Assembly: GCA_963921935.1 (NCBI GenBank)
Contig: OY998184.1
Coordinates: 31,443,256 to 31,507,255, forward strand
From: Galeruca laticollis
Taxonomy: Eukaryota; Arthropoda; Insecta; Coleoptera; Chrysomelidae
DNA length: 64,000 nt
Direction: 5' to 3'
Shown here: positions 10,745-21,755 of the stretch, one piece after another
How the letters are laid out: each line of letters starts with the position of its first letter
How positions within the stretch are numbered: the stretch's first letter is position 1
The notes under the pieces: generated by a model
What the model was told of the DNA's origin: nothing
Database searches by the model: none
The model's input: the letters and a program-made list of their open reading frames with translations, nothing else
Position numbers and translations under genes: made by a program

Positions 10745-11117
10745 TTTTTATTTTTTCCAATAAATTTTTATTACATTTATTTGTATAGTTCCTTTAGGCT
10801 TTGAGGCTTTTTTGATTAATTTATCAAAAATAAAAAATAAATTGATATTTTCTTGATTACTTACGAACCGATTTATGTTTGAAAAATTTGTTGAATAGAC
10901 GATGGAAGACCACATCTAAAATTATAAAAAAATGTACAGGGTGCTATTAAAAAATTTAAAGTTAGGGGTTGTAACTAAGGGATGAATATTTAGGGGATGA
11001 TTTTTTTTCCGCCACATTAAAGTGTATTAGAAAGGAAATAGATCAGTTTCTGTCTCATTCGAAAATCTCTATTCGTTTAAGAAATATAGCCTGGATAAAT
11101 TTGTCTGGGACACCCTG
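10745..11117 (-). repeat. Right terminal inverted repeat of mariner A
   Basis: Inverted partner of 6810-7170, ending in GGGACACCCTG before a TA. Its inner end abuts an X repeat directly. Confidence 0.85.
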
Positions 11118-11474
11118 TATATCCATACTAGACTTCCTCTTACAAGGAAAAACTTAACCCGGAAAAATGTTTTCATTCTTGTTACTCAATATTATGAAAC
11201 ACGTTTTTGATAGAGTGCATTGAAATATCTAACCACTGTCATAAAAATCAAACGTTACTTCAATGTGTGTTTGCAATAATTAAAATGCCAGTAATATTAG
11301 GTATTGAAGATAAATTTTAAATTATTCTTATTGTTGGAGAAAATAATAAGGGAAATATGTGAAGCTATGTTCTCCAGATATGGGTGGAGATGTTTTGATA
11401 GAATTTAATCAAAGAACAATCACCTGTTAAGAAAGGGACGGTGGATAAGTTAAAGTTTTGTAGTATCGAGTATT
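11118..11474. other. Short spacer between mariner A and X copy 3
   Basis: AT-rich sequence with no recognisable content. Confidence 0.5.
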
Positions 11475-12317
11475 TTACCTTTCCGCCCAACCGATCTATA
11501 TGCGAAAAAAATATTGGTTTACCCCAAAAAAAGTTGGAATTCTGAAGTTTTTTTTGAGTGATTCTTACGTTTTCCATCAACAACAACACGAAAAAACGGT
11601 TTTTAGAAAAAAAATCATATGTGTATATCGTCGTCGTCGTGGTCGTCGTCGTCGTCGTTGTCGTCGGCCACTTTTCCTTATATGTCTTGTTAGCACGATA
11701 CAGCCTCCGGAATACAATAAGTCACCAGTTTTATGATCAAATATTGTTAAGGACATGTCACAAATCAACCCTATTGATTTTCAGCTCATCAAAGCCAGTA
11801 CAACGGGTGCTATGGTACTTGAAGTACGACATTTTGTCATTTTTCGAGAAATTTCAGTTTGTTAGCACGATACAGCCTCCGAAGTATATACAAGCGACTA
11901 ATTTTATGATTGGATATTATTCAGAGCAACTCAAAGATGAACGCTATTGATATTCAGCTCACTACAGCCAGTACAACAGGTGCTATGGTACTTGAAGTAC
12001 CAAATTTTTTGTCATTTTTGGAGAATTTTCAGTTTGTTAGCACGATACAGCCTCCAGAGAGTATACGATTCATCAATTTTATGATTGAATATTGTTCAAG
12101 GTGTCTCACAGATGTAGCCTATTGATTTTCAGTTGGCTGGAGCGAGTACAGCGGGTCCTATAAATCCAGATATACTAAATTTTTGGCTATTTTTGGAGAA
12201 ATTTTGGTTTGTCAGCACGATACATCCCCCGAAGTGTATGCAAGTAACAATTTTATGATAGAATATTATTCAGGGCCACGGATTCGGAAAAGTTAGTCTT
12301 AATCTTTAAAACCGTTT
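11475..12317 (+). repeat. X repeat, copy 3 (outside mariner A)
   Basis: Same orientation and ends as copy 2 (CCTTTCCGCCCAACC to CTTTAAAACCGTTT), flanked by ATT at 11472-11474 and 12318-12320. The array marker occurs at 11690, 11862, 12037 and 12212, so this copy has three full units. The CGTCGT run (about 11625-11670) is longer than in copy 2. It lies 360 bp beyond the end of mariner A, so X transposed or duplicated independently of that element. Confidence 0.85.
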
Positions 12318-12517
12318 ATTTTGTAATGGAACGTAATCCATGATATATCATATCAGTTACAAAAACAACTATCATCTTACACACTGTCATATGTCCAAAG
12401 GACTTCCTGTTAAAATTCAATCTCACACTTAAGAATATAGATCTATAATCTTTTTAGTGTAGAATACTAACAATTATCATATCTAAGATTTATGTTTTCT
12501 TTCAATAGTTATTGACC

Positions 12518-12775
12518 TTAATCCAAGGAAAATATTCTCATATCCAAGCGATTTCTTTGCACTTTGGATTTTCCAATAGATACATAGGTATTGATGCCAC
12601 CAATGCCAAGCAGATGAAGAAATATTGGCACTGGCCACCGATATCTTATTTGTGCATTTTCTTTCTCTTGTTCATTATCGAATCTCAGAAGCTTATCAAC
12701 TGCTGGAATTTGTTTGTGAGACATAGATACTGCATGCCAACTTAGAGTTGCATCTTCACTCCACAGTACAGACAT
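12518..12775 (-). pseudogene. Possible piggyBac-like transposase C-terminus
   Basis: The minus-strand frame (about 85 residues) contains AVDKLLRF...RYRWPVPIFLHLLGIGGINTYV. This resembles the piggyBac C-terminal pattern of a GVD..DQ segment, then R.RRWP, then an IF..LLD.A..NA helix. The match rests on spacing and a few residues only. Upstream minus-strand sequence to about 13330 contains coding-like scraps that I could not place. Treat as a remnant of a DDE element, family uncertain. Confidence 0.45.
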
Positions 12776-13640
12776 TGACAGTATAGCAGCTTATCAGGCT
12801 CCATATTATGTTAGCAAGCTAATGAATACTCCCAATTATTTTTGTAAGGAAGGAGAAAAAGCCTTCTCATTTCTCGCATAAATATGATTCAGCTTTTCTA
12901 TTTGTCTCCAGTAAAATAAAACTCATAATATCTTGTGAAAAAAGTAACTCTAGAACTCCATGTAGAAAGTCAGACATATTGTATGTTGTTCTTTTCATCC
13001 TAGTAGTTAATGGAACTTTTGCCCTCACACTACCACCTCTTGAGTTGGATCATCACTATATGTTTTTACTGTTTGCGTCTACGTCTCCTTTCCACTATCA
13101 ATATCAAGTTGCAAGAGGTGATGCACCTCAACAGTGTCAGTCACTAAATAGGTCTCTTCAATTTCACTGAAACCATTTCTTGCAGCGAAATCCTCAGAAT
13201 AACCATCGTTGTGTATACCAGTGCTATTGTCAATGGTTCTCCATTCGTAAGCTCAGCTTCACCACTGAACTTCTTTGGTTCACTCGTTTTCATAAGCGCA
13301 TACATCACAATCAACTAAAACGTAACAAAACACATTAACATTATGAGCTTTTGATTAAACAGAAATAAAATTGTCGGTATGCGTAAATTTATCAACCTGA
13401 TAAAGCAGCTCCTCTCCAAAAATTGCCTTTGTCATAAAAATAACGATGAAATTTTATAATTACATCGCTTCCTATGCGTAGAATTTATTCACGGGAGATA
13501 TCTGTCATTAAAACAGTTTGGGGTATAATTGTACCTCGGTTGGTTTTGACGTTTAGAAAACATATGTCTTGCGGGGTTCACGAGCTTTCTTAGCAACAAA
13601 ATTCGTTGTAACTTGGGGATAAATTAATCATAACTTCATA
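12776..13640. other. Unassigned sequence, possibly degenerate coding on minus strand
   Basis: From 13330 down to 12990 the minus strand yields short coding-like pieces (for example CDVCAYENE and GFSEIEETYLVTDTVEVHHLLQ) in different frames. They might belong to the same element as the piggyBac-like scrap. No family could be named. Confidence 0.3.
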
Positions 13641-14085
13641 TTTATTGAATTTATCTCAGAGAAATCGATGATGTAGTTATTAAAAGAAATGCGAGAGATA
13701 GAATATAACAAGAAAGATCGAAAGGGACAAAAGAGGTTCACGAATAAAGAATATACAGAGGCATTCCAAAATACACTTAAGGCTGTAATAAAAAAATAGG
13801 AAGAATATAAATCGAAAGTAAACATAGAATACGATCATCATATAGGCAAATAAATAATATGAGGGGATGTGCGAAGAAAAAAAAGAGAGTACGGAGGAAA
13901 GGGATTTTAGTCAGTTCATAATATACCTATGAGGCTATGAGTAACAAAAAAGGGGCACAGATGAATTCACCTTTCTCTAAGATGAAAATGGGAAGATCAA
14001 CATCAAAGGAAATAGGGAACTGAGATTTTAGAATAAAAATATAATCCGCCAAATAAATCACAGTAGTAGTGAATAAATTGAATAT
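13640..14085 (+). pseudogene. LINE fragment upstream of reverse transcriptase, very degenerate
   Basis: Lysine-rich pieces in the plus frames, ending with GTDEFTFL.DENGKINIKGNRE, resemble the linker that precedes the reverse transcriptase in RTE/CR1-type LINEs (FTFLKD..G.I.T...EI). No catalytic motif is present. The assignment is tentative. Confidence 0.35.
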
Positions 14086-14101
14086 TTTTCTTAAATGAAA
14101 T

Positions 14102-14196
14102 TAACTTTCTAGACCCTTACTTCGTAGAATCTACTCATATTAGTGTTTTAAATGAAACTCACTGTTTCTAGCTAATTCCACAATTATTTTATATAC
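14102..14196 (+). repeat. Family R repeat, single arm
   Basis: Contains TCTAGACCCTTACTTCG, GAATCTACTCATATTAGTG, AATGAAACTCAC and TTCTAGCTAATTCCACAAT, the same order as the left arm of the palindrome at 29962. Here it occurs as one arm only. Confidence 0.75.
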
Positions 14197-14336
14197 ACGA
14201 ATATTTTTCTGTTTGCAATTAGGCATTGAAAGAAATTCCATTCAAAATTCACATCTCACTTTGTATATGTATAAAGAAATATATTTGAATCAGATAATCC
14301 ACACTCATCTGTTTCCATAGTAATTTTTGATGACTA

Positions 14337-16680
14337 TAGTCTGTTTCTTATTGTCTGACAGCACGCGAAAAGGTCACAAATGCTAGTCAGGTACTAAACC
14401 ATAGGCATCATCGTTCATCTAAGAAATTTATTAACTATTTAATGTTATACCCTATCTGATATATAAAGGTAATATAAATGTAATATCGGTTAGTTAAAAC
14501 AACTAACTGACCTTCATACATTTGTAGGGTACATACAGTTAAAACAATAGATTATTTTTGAAATAATCTTGTGACGCAACTATTCTGACTGAATATTTCA
14601 TTAATTATCTTGAGAATTTGAAGCAGGTCAATTCTTGGGTGACATATTAACAAACCATTATCAATTCATTCTCCAGATAATTACTTTCTGATTTTCGAAA
14701 CGTTGATAATAACATTTCCAAGATACATTACAATAGGGTTTTACTAGGGATTGTCCCAATGACTACTTAGAAATTTTGCAAGTATATACGGTGAAACTTG
14801 GTCTCACCCAAATTCGTATAATTTGTTTTGCTTAGAGTCGCTTATGTTCCATAAGTGTTAACTGTGTTGTGAAAAATGTCTTCAAGTTTTACCCCAGTAA
14901 AGTGTAAGAGCGTGCTTAGCTTAGAAACGAAGACTGTAGTGTTAAATGTGCATGATGCTGTTGTACATCAAATGCCGGCTGCTACTGTTAGAAATATAGT
15001 TTCGACATGTTCCAATATGACAGGAGTGAGTGAATCTACTATTTACAGGCTTCTAAGAGAAAGAAAAAATGGAAATATATCTCCACCTAAAAAGTCAACT
15101 GGAAGAAAACCATTTGACCTTGATGAACGAACATTTGCAAAATACAATAAGACGAAAAGTAGATGAATTATATTTTAAAAAAGAAATCCCAACCCTTGAC
15201 ATAATTCTAAGAATGGTGAAGGAGAACGAGAATTTGCCTGACATAGGGAGAAAAACTTTGTGGAAAATATTACACAAATTAAATTTTACTTGGGTGAAGA
15301 AAAGTCGCAAATCAGTGCTAATCGACAACAACGAAATAATATGCTGGAGACGTCAGTATTTACGAGATATCCGAAAATACAGACAGGAGGGAGGACAAAT
15401 CTATTATCTAGATGAGACATGGCTCAATGTAGGACATTTAGTACAAAAAATGTGGCAGGACCAAAGTATTCAAACCAGTCGTCAAGCTCTCATAGAAGGT
15501 TTATCTACTGTACTGAAAAGTCCTACCGGTAAAGGTCGCCGACTAATAATAACGCATATTGGATGCAATCAAGGGTTCGTTGAAGGTGGTTTACTGGAGT
15601 TTCAGTCAACATCAACCAAAGACTATCATGAAGAAATGACTGCAGATGTTTTTGATGAGTATTTTACACAAATGGTCGAATTAATTCCAAATAATGCTGT
15701 AATCGTTATGGGCAATGCCAGTTATCATTCGCGATTAACAGAAAATCTTCCATCTACCTCTTGGAGAAAAGCTGATATTAGAAACTGGTTAATCGTAAAA
15801 GATATACCATTTGAAGATGATATGTTGAAAAAAAAACTTTCAAAGGTTGCTTCAGATCACAAGCTATAATTTACAAAGTTTGTTATTGATGAAATAGCCA
15901 AGAATCGTGGGATAACAGTGCTTCGTTTGCCGCTATACCATTGCGAATTAAATGCGATAGAGTTAATATGGGCCCAAATGAAAGGTTATGTAGCTAGACA
16001 TAAAACATTTGAAATGAAAGATGTTCGTGAACTCATGAAGTACTCATCGACAACAATAACTGAAGAGAACTGGAGAGATGCTGTGAATCATGTAATTAAA
16101 GAGGAAGAGTGAATGTGGGTTTTAGATAACCTCATAGAACAAACTATAGAGCAGATAGTGATCTCTCTCGACGAGTCTTCGGATGATTATTGTATGGCCA
16201 GCGAAGAGGATGATACTATAGATTGAATTTTATATTTCCTATAAATGGTATGTTTACTTCACTTAATATACATTAATTCATTGTCAATAAATTTGAATAA
16301 TGAAAATTGAACTATATTTTCTTTAATCATTTTAATTTATCAAAAATGAGAATGTAACTTGTTAATAGGCCTAAACGAATGAATTTTTTTTCAACTATAA
16401 TGTTGATCGAATCTAATTAAATAAGCAAAATTAACTAATATCGTAATCTCCGCCACTGCCGCACTGTTCATCGTTTAACTGGCATTGTTCAGTTTTATTA
16501 CCATATTGTACTTTGAGCCGAAACAGGGATGTACAGATCAACCAATACAGACACCTACTTGTTTTGCATTAGAATTTCAGTATTTACTTGTAAAATTCTT
16601 ATGATCACTCTGTAAGTGATAATTTTCTATTTGAATATTTAATGAGGCTACTGTGCTGTCAGACATTGAGAAATAGACTA
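14337..16680 (+). mobile_element. DD82E Tc1/mariner-type (Sailor-like) DNA transposon
   Basis: The left end TAGTCTGTTTCTTATTGTCT (14337) and right end, complement AGACATTGAGAAATAGACTA (ending 16680), form terminal inverted repeats of about 28 bp continuing into GACAGCAC. A TA flanks each side (14335-14336, 16681-16682). One transposase gene fills the middle. Size, TA duplication and the catalytic spacing described for the gene place it with the DD82E group of the IS630-Tc1-mariner superfamily. Confidence 0.85.
14876..16226 (+). pseudogene. DD82E transposase with mutated catalytic Asp
   Basis: The N-terminus has a helix-turn-helix (TGVSESTIYRLLRER). After a frameshift near 15130 the DDE domain follows: IYYLDETWLN (first Asp), IVMGNASYHS (second position, where the family has VMDNASYHS, so Asp has become Gly), and LPLYHCELNAIELIWAQMK (Glu). 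I count 82 residues between the second and third positions. In-frame stops at 15867 and 16110 interrupt the end; beyond the second the frame continues to an acidic tail ending EEDDTID, stop at 16224-16226. The loss of the second Asp alone would abolish catalysis. Confidence 0.88.
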
Positions 16681-16682
16681 TA

Positions 16683-19282
16683 ATGTCAATTTCATGAAAA
16701 CACAAATGTTACATATTTGTGAAGAGAATTTTATTTAGCTTGTAAATAGAAGTTTGTAGAAAGAATGGACCTAATTGTCGTGTAGGATTATGTTTAAGAT
16801 AAATCTCTATTTATAAAGCAGCACTAGAAGTTTATATACCAAACTCACGATTTGAAATAGCATTATATATGTAGTTAGACCAAGTTAGCACACTGTCATA
16901 AATGTGTAAAATCGATCGATATTCAAACGCTAACCAAATGCCGTAAAATATCCACACTCAAAAATTGAAAATAAATGTCAAGAAATCAATGTTGAATGAA
17001 GGTCAAAGTGTAGTAAAATTCACGGAATTTCGCAGTCTATTGTATGGATGTAGTCACAGAACAAGACACAGACATGTACTTTTAAATAAAAAAACAATTA
17101 TTAAATTAAACAAGTTCAAGAGAAATAGGGAGTTTTTGTAGTACATCTGAAAGTTAACATGTATAGAAACAAAAATAGAAAAGGTCTAGGAAATCCTAAA
17201 CACTTTTTAATCACTCGATATTCTCCATGCCCTCTGTATGAAAAAACGGTTTCTCCCGTAGACGTCATCACCAAAATTCATGAACCAAAGAAAGATTACT
17301 ATGGCAACACATAAGATTACATCTTATGAAGGCAATTTCCCTTAGAATATTGCGAAATTTTACAATTGGATTCCGGATGAATTTAAGCTTTTTTGTGATT
17401 ACTCGCTGAAATATAAACTGTGACGAATATACACTGTGTCCCCGGATAGGTGAAACGATTCTTGTATGAGATAAACAATTCTCTATTTGGATTTTCATTC
17501 TTTAGAGTTTAGCCCTGCTTGGTTGAATATTAATTTCTAACATAATTTTAGTTTTGAAAAATCAAGTAATCTGTAAACATTTCAAAGAAAACCATTTTTC
17601 TTTAGAGTAAACTGCTTTTTATGTGGCAAATGCGACAAAAAGTTATTGAGGAAAGTTGTAAAGAACCAACATTCAGAGCCCTATACAAAATTTCAAAATT
17701 ATCGGCCAACTTTGATTTTTAATTTTTTTCTGTTTCTTCCACAAACTAGACTGTAACAAAGACTGCAATGGAAAAACAATTAATTGAATCAATAACAATA
17801 TTTATCTATTAAAATCAAACGCTACTTTATTAGATTTAATCTGTTTTTAGATACAATGTTAATAGGAGCCTCACATTTTAGCAACCTCAAAACCTCCTAA
17901 TCTTGAACTTTGGTATTGTATATCTCGATCTTCCTCCAATATATACAATATTATTTGTCTTTGCAGATCTTTCGCTTTACATTTTTTATTAGTTGTTATA
18001 GTTGCTTTGTAATATTTTTTGAACATGTGCTATTTTAAATTAAAATTCCTCACTGTACCTTACTTTCCTCTTTCTGTTAACTGTAAAGCATTGTATTACA
18101 AGTATATATTTCTATGCGTAATATAGAACTTTGGAAACTTTTGGTTAATATTATTTGTTTTTAGATAAAATTGAATATATTTTCACATGTAGTTGAAAAA
18201 AGAGCCTACATGTCAAATAAAATTTGAAAGTAACAGAAACTCTGAAACTGATACAAATATAGGTAGATTGAGGCAAAGTTGTAAGACGATGTTGTTGGTT
18301 TTCAAACTAAACGGCCTATTTTCAATCATGAAAATCTGCAAGTTTTCCTTAATTTAATTTTCTCAGCATTCAACAAACAAGAGTTTATAATTATGAAAAC
18401 AACTTTTGAAAGATATAATGTTCTTAAAGTATGTATATTTTTCTTCCATTCTTGATTTCTAGCAATTCCCACAATGTTGTCACTTGGTATCCATATTATT
18501 GAATAACACATGTCCTTTCATGCAATATGTAATGCACCTTGTATCTGGTTATAATAGTTATATTTTTCAATTGCCATTAATATATGTTCATCAAAGACTT
18601 ATGTAATTCTTGTCTTTTGAGAGCAGTTCTAATTTTTCTTCATTCGGATACTTGAAAGGATACTTCACTCAAATCAAGCATTTTTCGCTAACAAACCCAT
18701 ATTATCGTTGAAAAAGGGTTTCAACATGATGTTGAAAGATGTTCTTATGATACTAGAACAAACAATCAGTATTATTTATCTTATACTTTCACATTAATCT
18801 AGTAAACATAACCCCAAACATAGCCTTTACAATCAAAAATGCGGATTGCGGGATAGTTCACATTATCATAACCATTATTTTTGATATCGGGTAGATACAT
18901 TACTTACTTTTTAACAATTTATTCCTTTCAAAAACACTTATGAAACGCTGGAATAATAAAAAAATATATACACAAATGAAAATTCTAATGGCAGCAAGTT
19001 TTGTTTGGATACAACCTCATAAACAGAGATAAGGTTAGAGGTATGCAAGGATTATATACACGGGTGATCTGTGTTCAAAAAGAGTTGAAATATTTGAAAC
19101 CAAAACATCGAAACAGCTGATTCAGAGATGTTTGTTTGAATTGTCAAGAGTGGAAAGACAGTATAAGTAAAAGCCGATTCAGTACTACTAGCGACATCTA
19201 TCGTAAATATTTTGAATCTACTAATTACTAGATAAGTAACTAGTATTGTGTACGTTTTGAGGTTTATATACTTGTGAGGAGG
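16683..19282. other. AT-rich DNA with one dispersed repeat
   Basis: Apart from the repeat at 17431-17735 I see nothing recognisable; open frames are short and without motifs. Confidence 0.55.
17431..17735 (+). repeat. Dispersed repeat, partner at 37930-38204
   Basis: Starts GTGTCCCCGGATAGGTGAAA and shares several blocks in the same order with the complement of 37930-38204, including TATGTGGCAAAT / TGTGTGGCAAAT and AATTTCAAAAT. No coding potential. It may be the end of a larger element, since GTGTCCCC.GATAGGTGAAACGA looks like a conserved terminus. Confidence 0.7.
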
Positions 19283-20185
19283 CCCCTCTTAACATTAGAA
19301 GAAAACGTTTATTATGTGATTCAGTGTTGGAACCGGCGAAAGATCGATAAATACGGTTATACTGTCATTTAGTGAAAGGTATCCAAATACTGCAATGAAC
19401 AAAAGTACTGCTTGGCGTTTAATCAACAGGAAGCATCCATTATAAGAAGAAGATGCTGGTACTTTAGTTGCTTTGAATTCAGTAGATGCAGTTCCCAGAA
19501 TATCACTCAGAAATCGAAGCGTAAATACAAACATAAGTAAATCACGTTTACAGATAATTTATAAAGCAACAGAATGTATCCGTACAAAATTAGGGTTGCT
19601 AAATAAAGAAGACATACATTTCCATGAATCAATAATTTTTGATCACATATGGTGTTCTGTCTTCCCAAAATTCTATTTATTGGAGCGAAGTCAATCCTCA
19701 TCACGTAATTAAAGCAAGAAGGCAGTTCTTCCAAAAAGTGAATGTTTTTCTCCGTTTCATAAGAGCTAGGAATCATCGGAACTTTTCTTTATTGAAGAAA
19801 CGTTAAATCAGCATACTCGTACTTACTTACAAATTGTGCAAATATTTATTGACGAACTTCCTTTGAAAATTCGACAGTATCATTCCTTTCTACATGACGT
19901 TTACCCTGCTCATTCCACACAAAAGATTACTGATTGGCTAAAAAATCAGATTGGTGAAAGATGGTATGGGAGAATGAGTATGACATGTTGGCCTACTAAG
20001 TTCTCAGACCTTACAATAACGGATTTTTTTGTATGGAGAAGGGTAAAACCAATAGTTTATCAAGAATATAATTCGAATGATAGTTGAATATTTAAGAGAA
20101 CAGTATAACACACGCAGTTCGATAAATTACTAGGTATTGAAAAATACGCAGACTTAGGAGGGGTGTTTAGTAGAGCCTGTCATTG
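19283..20185 (+). pseudogene. DD41D mariner-like transposase relic
   Basis: Pieces in several frames follow the mariner order: TLEENVYYVIQCW and RYPNTAMNKSTAWRLINRKHP (N-terminal helix-turn-helix), LQIVQIFIDELPL, then DVYPAHSTQKITDWLKNQIGERW and FSDLTITDFFVW. If HDVYPAHS is the QQDGAPAHS block, 41 residues separate its Asp from the Asp of ITDFF, hence DD41D. Many stops and frameshifts make this an old relic. I did not find its terminal repeats. Confidence 0.75.
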
Positions 20186-20369
20186 AATCTGAGGTTTTTA
20201 ACTTACTTTTATTTAATTATAAATAATTAGAGCCTAAGCCTGTAGTAATTAATAATAGTTTCATTATAGTTTATACGTTTGGGACCTGGTGAGCTGTATT
20301 TTTTTAAACCTGTTTATTTGCAGTTTATAAAGATAAGTATACCCACCTATTGTTTATTGTTACATTAAT

Positions 20370-21308
20370 CTACTAGTAAGATGTCTTATAAAGTTATGCT
20401 GCATCATCCAATAATTTGAATGATCTCATAGAGACATCATGTTCCGAATCTAGTGACTTAGAAAATGTAGAGGATTTAAATAACTTTAATAATATAATAT
20501 TCTCTGAACATGTGCTAGAGAAAGAAGTTCTTTGTAATAACATTTTAACAACAGCAATAGAATTTTAAATATTCCAGAAAACATCAGTACTATTAATAAA
20601 GAGCATATTTCATCACAGTTATCAGAATGGTGCCTTGAACAAAAGCTTAAAAATAACATCAAGCGTGTAGCAATAAATGATTTCTGAAAAATTTTGTAAC
20701 CTCATCATCAAGAATTATCTTATTTCGATGCTAGAGCTCTTTTACATACCACAAGGAAAACTATTGGGAAATCAATAGAACCACGTCACTATATTCATTT
20801 TGGATTAGAGACATGTTTGCAAAAGGCACTTTCACAATATCCTAAATTAAGAGACGATAGCGTCATTGAAATTTTAGTTAACATGGATGGACTTCCACTG
20901 ACAAAAAGCTCTACAAGTCAGTTTTATCCAGTTTTATGAAATATATATCAAAACCGGCAATTTGTTGAGATTTTGGGTGTATATTATTGCTGTGCAAAAC
21001 CCAAAGAACCTAATTTGTTATTTTCAGATTTTGTTGAAGATGCCACTAATATTATAAATAATCGGATTCAATACAAGGGCTCTACTTATGGTGTTAAAAT
21101 AAAAGGATTTGTGTGTTTTGCTCCAGCAAAAGCTTATATTACATATAGTAAAGGTCATTTAGGTTATATGTTACGCTCTAAGTGTCATGCAGAGGGATCT
21201 TATATTAATAGAGTTTATTTTCCTGATACGTCAAACCTTCAATTACGTACTGATGTTGATTTCAGAGCAAAGACTCAAAAACAACACCATACAGGTAGGG
21301 TATGGTAG
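20370..21308 (+). pseudogene. DGLPLxKSS-type (CACTA/EnSpm-like) transposase, N-terminal part
   Basis: The reading passes through SQLSEWCLEQKLKNNIKRVAIN, YFDARALLHTTRKT, HYIHFGLETCLQKAL, VNMDGLPLTKSSTSQFYPVL, VYYCCAKPKEPNLLFSDFVED, IKGFVCFAPAKAYITYSKGHLGY, SKCHAEGSYINRVYFPD and LRTDVDFRAKTQKQHHTG. This order recurs in a large family of animal transposase-like proteins with a Tnp2-like core (DGxPLFKSS, DAPARxF.K..KGH..Y..C.KC). Two in-frame stops are visible before 20973. The frame is lost at 21308 and its C-terminal part reappears at 24560, after a pogo element and an R palindrome. Superfamily placement is from memory of the motif set. Confidence 0.65.
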
Positions 21309-21755
21309 GGATCCTTGGGCAGGGGCGACGTCTGGGTTTTTGTGAATAAAATTAAGAGCAAACTTTTAGGCACACCGCTGTCGTAGTAACCGAAGAGCAG
21401 TTGATTTGTTACTTCTAAGGAACGTCATAGTTCAGCTGTATCAGTATTATAGACACGACAAAATCAAGTTTTATATTTATATCCTTGAAAACAAACAATT
21501 TTATTGGCGATTATTGTTCTTCTACTGTTCTAAAGTCAATGTAAGTAAGCTCTCTTTTTATCAATTCATATATATTGGTTCCTTGTGCAAGGAATATCGT
21601 ATTAATTAATGGTAAAAATTGTTTGTTTAGTGTAGTATTTAGCAATAGAATTTTAATAGCGTCGGGCGAGATGCATGAATACCTAACGGTGCGGGAACAT
21701 TGGGCATGCCCATCTCTCCCTACCTTACGGTTTTTTTTCTAATTTTCAGGAGAAT

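Larger units (their letters stand above)
6810..11117 (+). mobile_element. Long-TIR mariner element A (DD39D), interrupted by X repeats
   Basis: The ends are CAGGGTGTCCCAGAC... at 6810 and its complement at 11117, each next to TA (6808-6809 and 11118-11119), the Tc1/mariner target duplication. The terminal inverted repeats run for about 360 bp, to about 7170 and from about 10745. Between them lies one transposase gene in two parts (7717-8145 and 9093-9711) with an X repeat inserted between the parts, and a second X in opposite orientation between the gene end and the right terminal repeat. Without the X copies the element would be about 2.4 kb. Confidence 0.88.

Noticed and set aside
12979..13170. 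Plus-strand open frame of 63 residues with a hydrophobic start
   Set aside because: Lies opposite coding-like minus-strand scraps and has no recognisable domain; not a credible signal-peptide gene.
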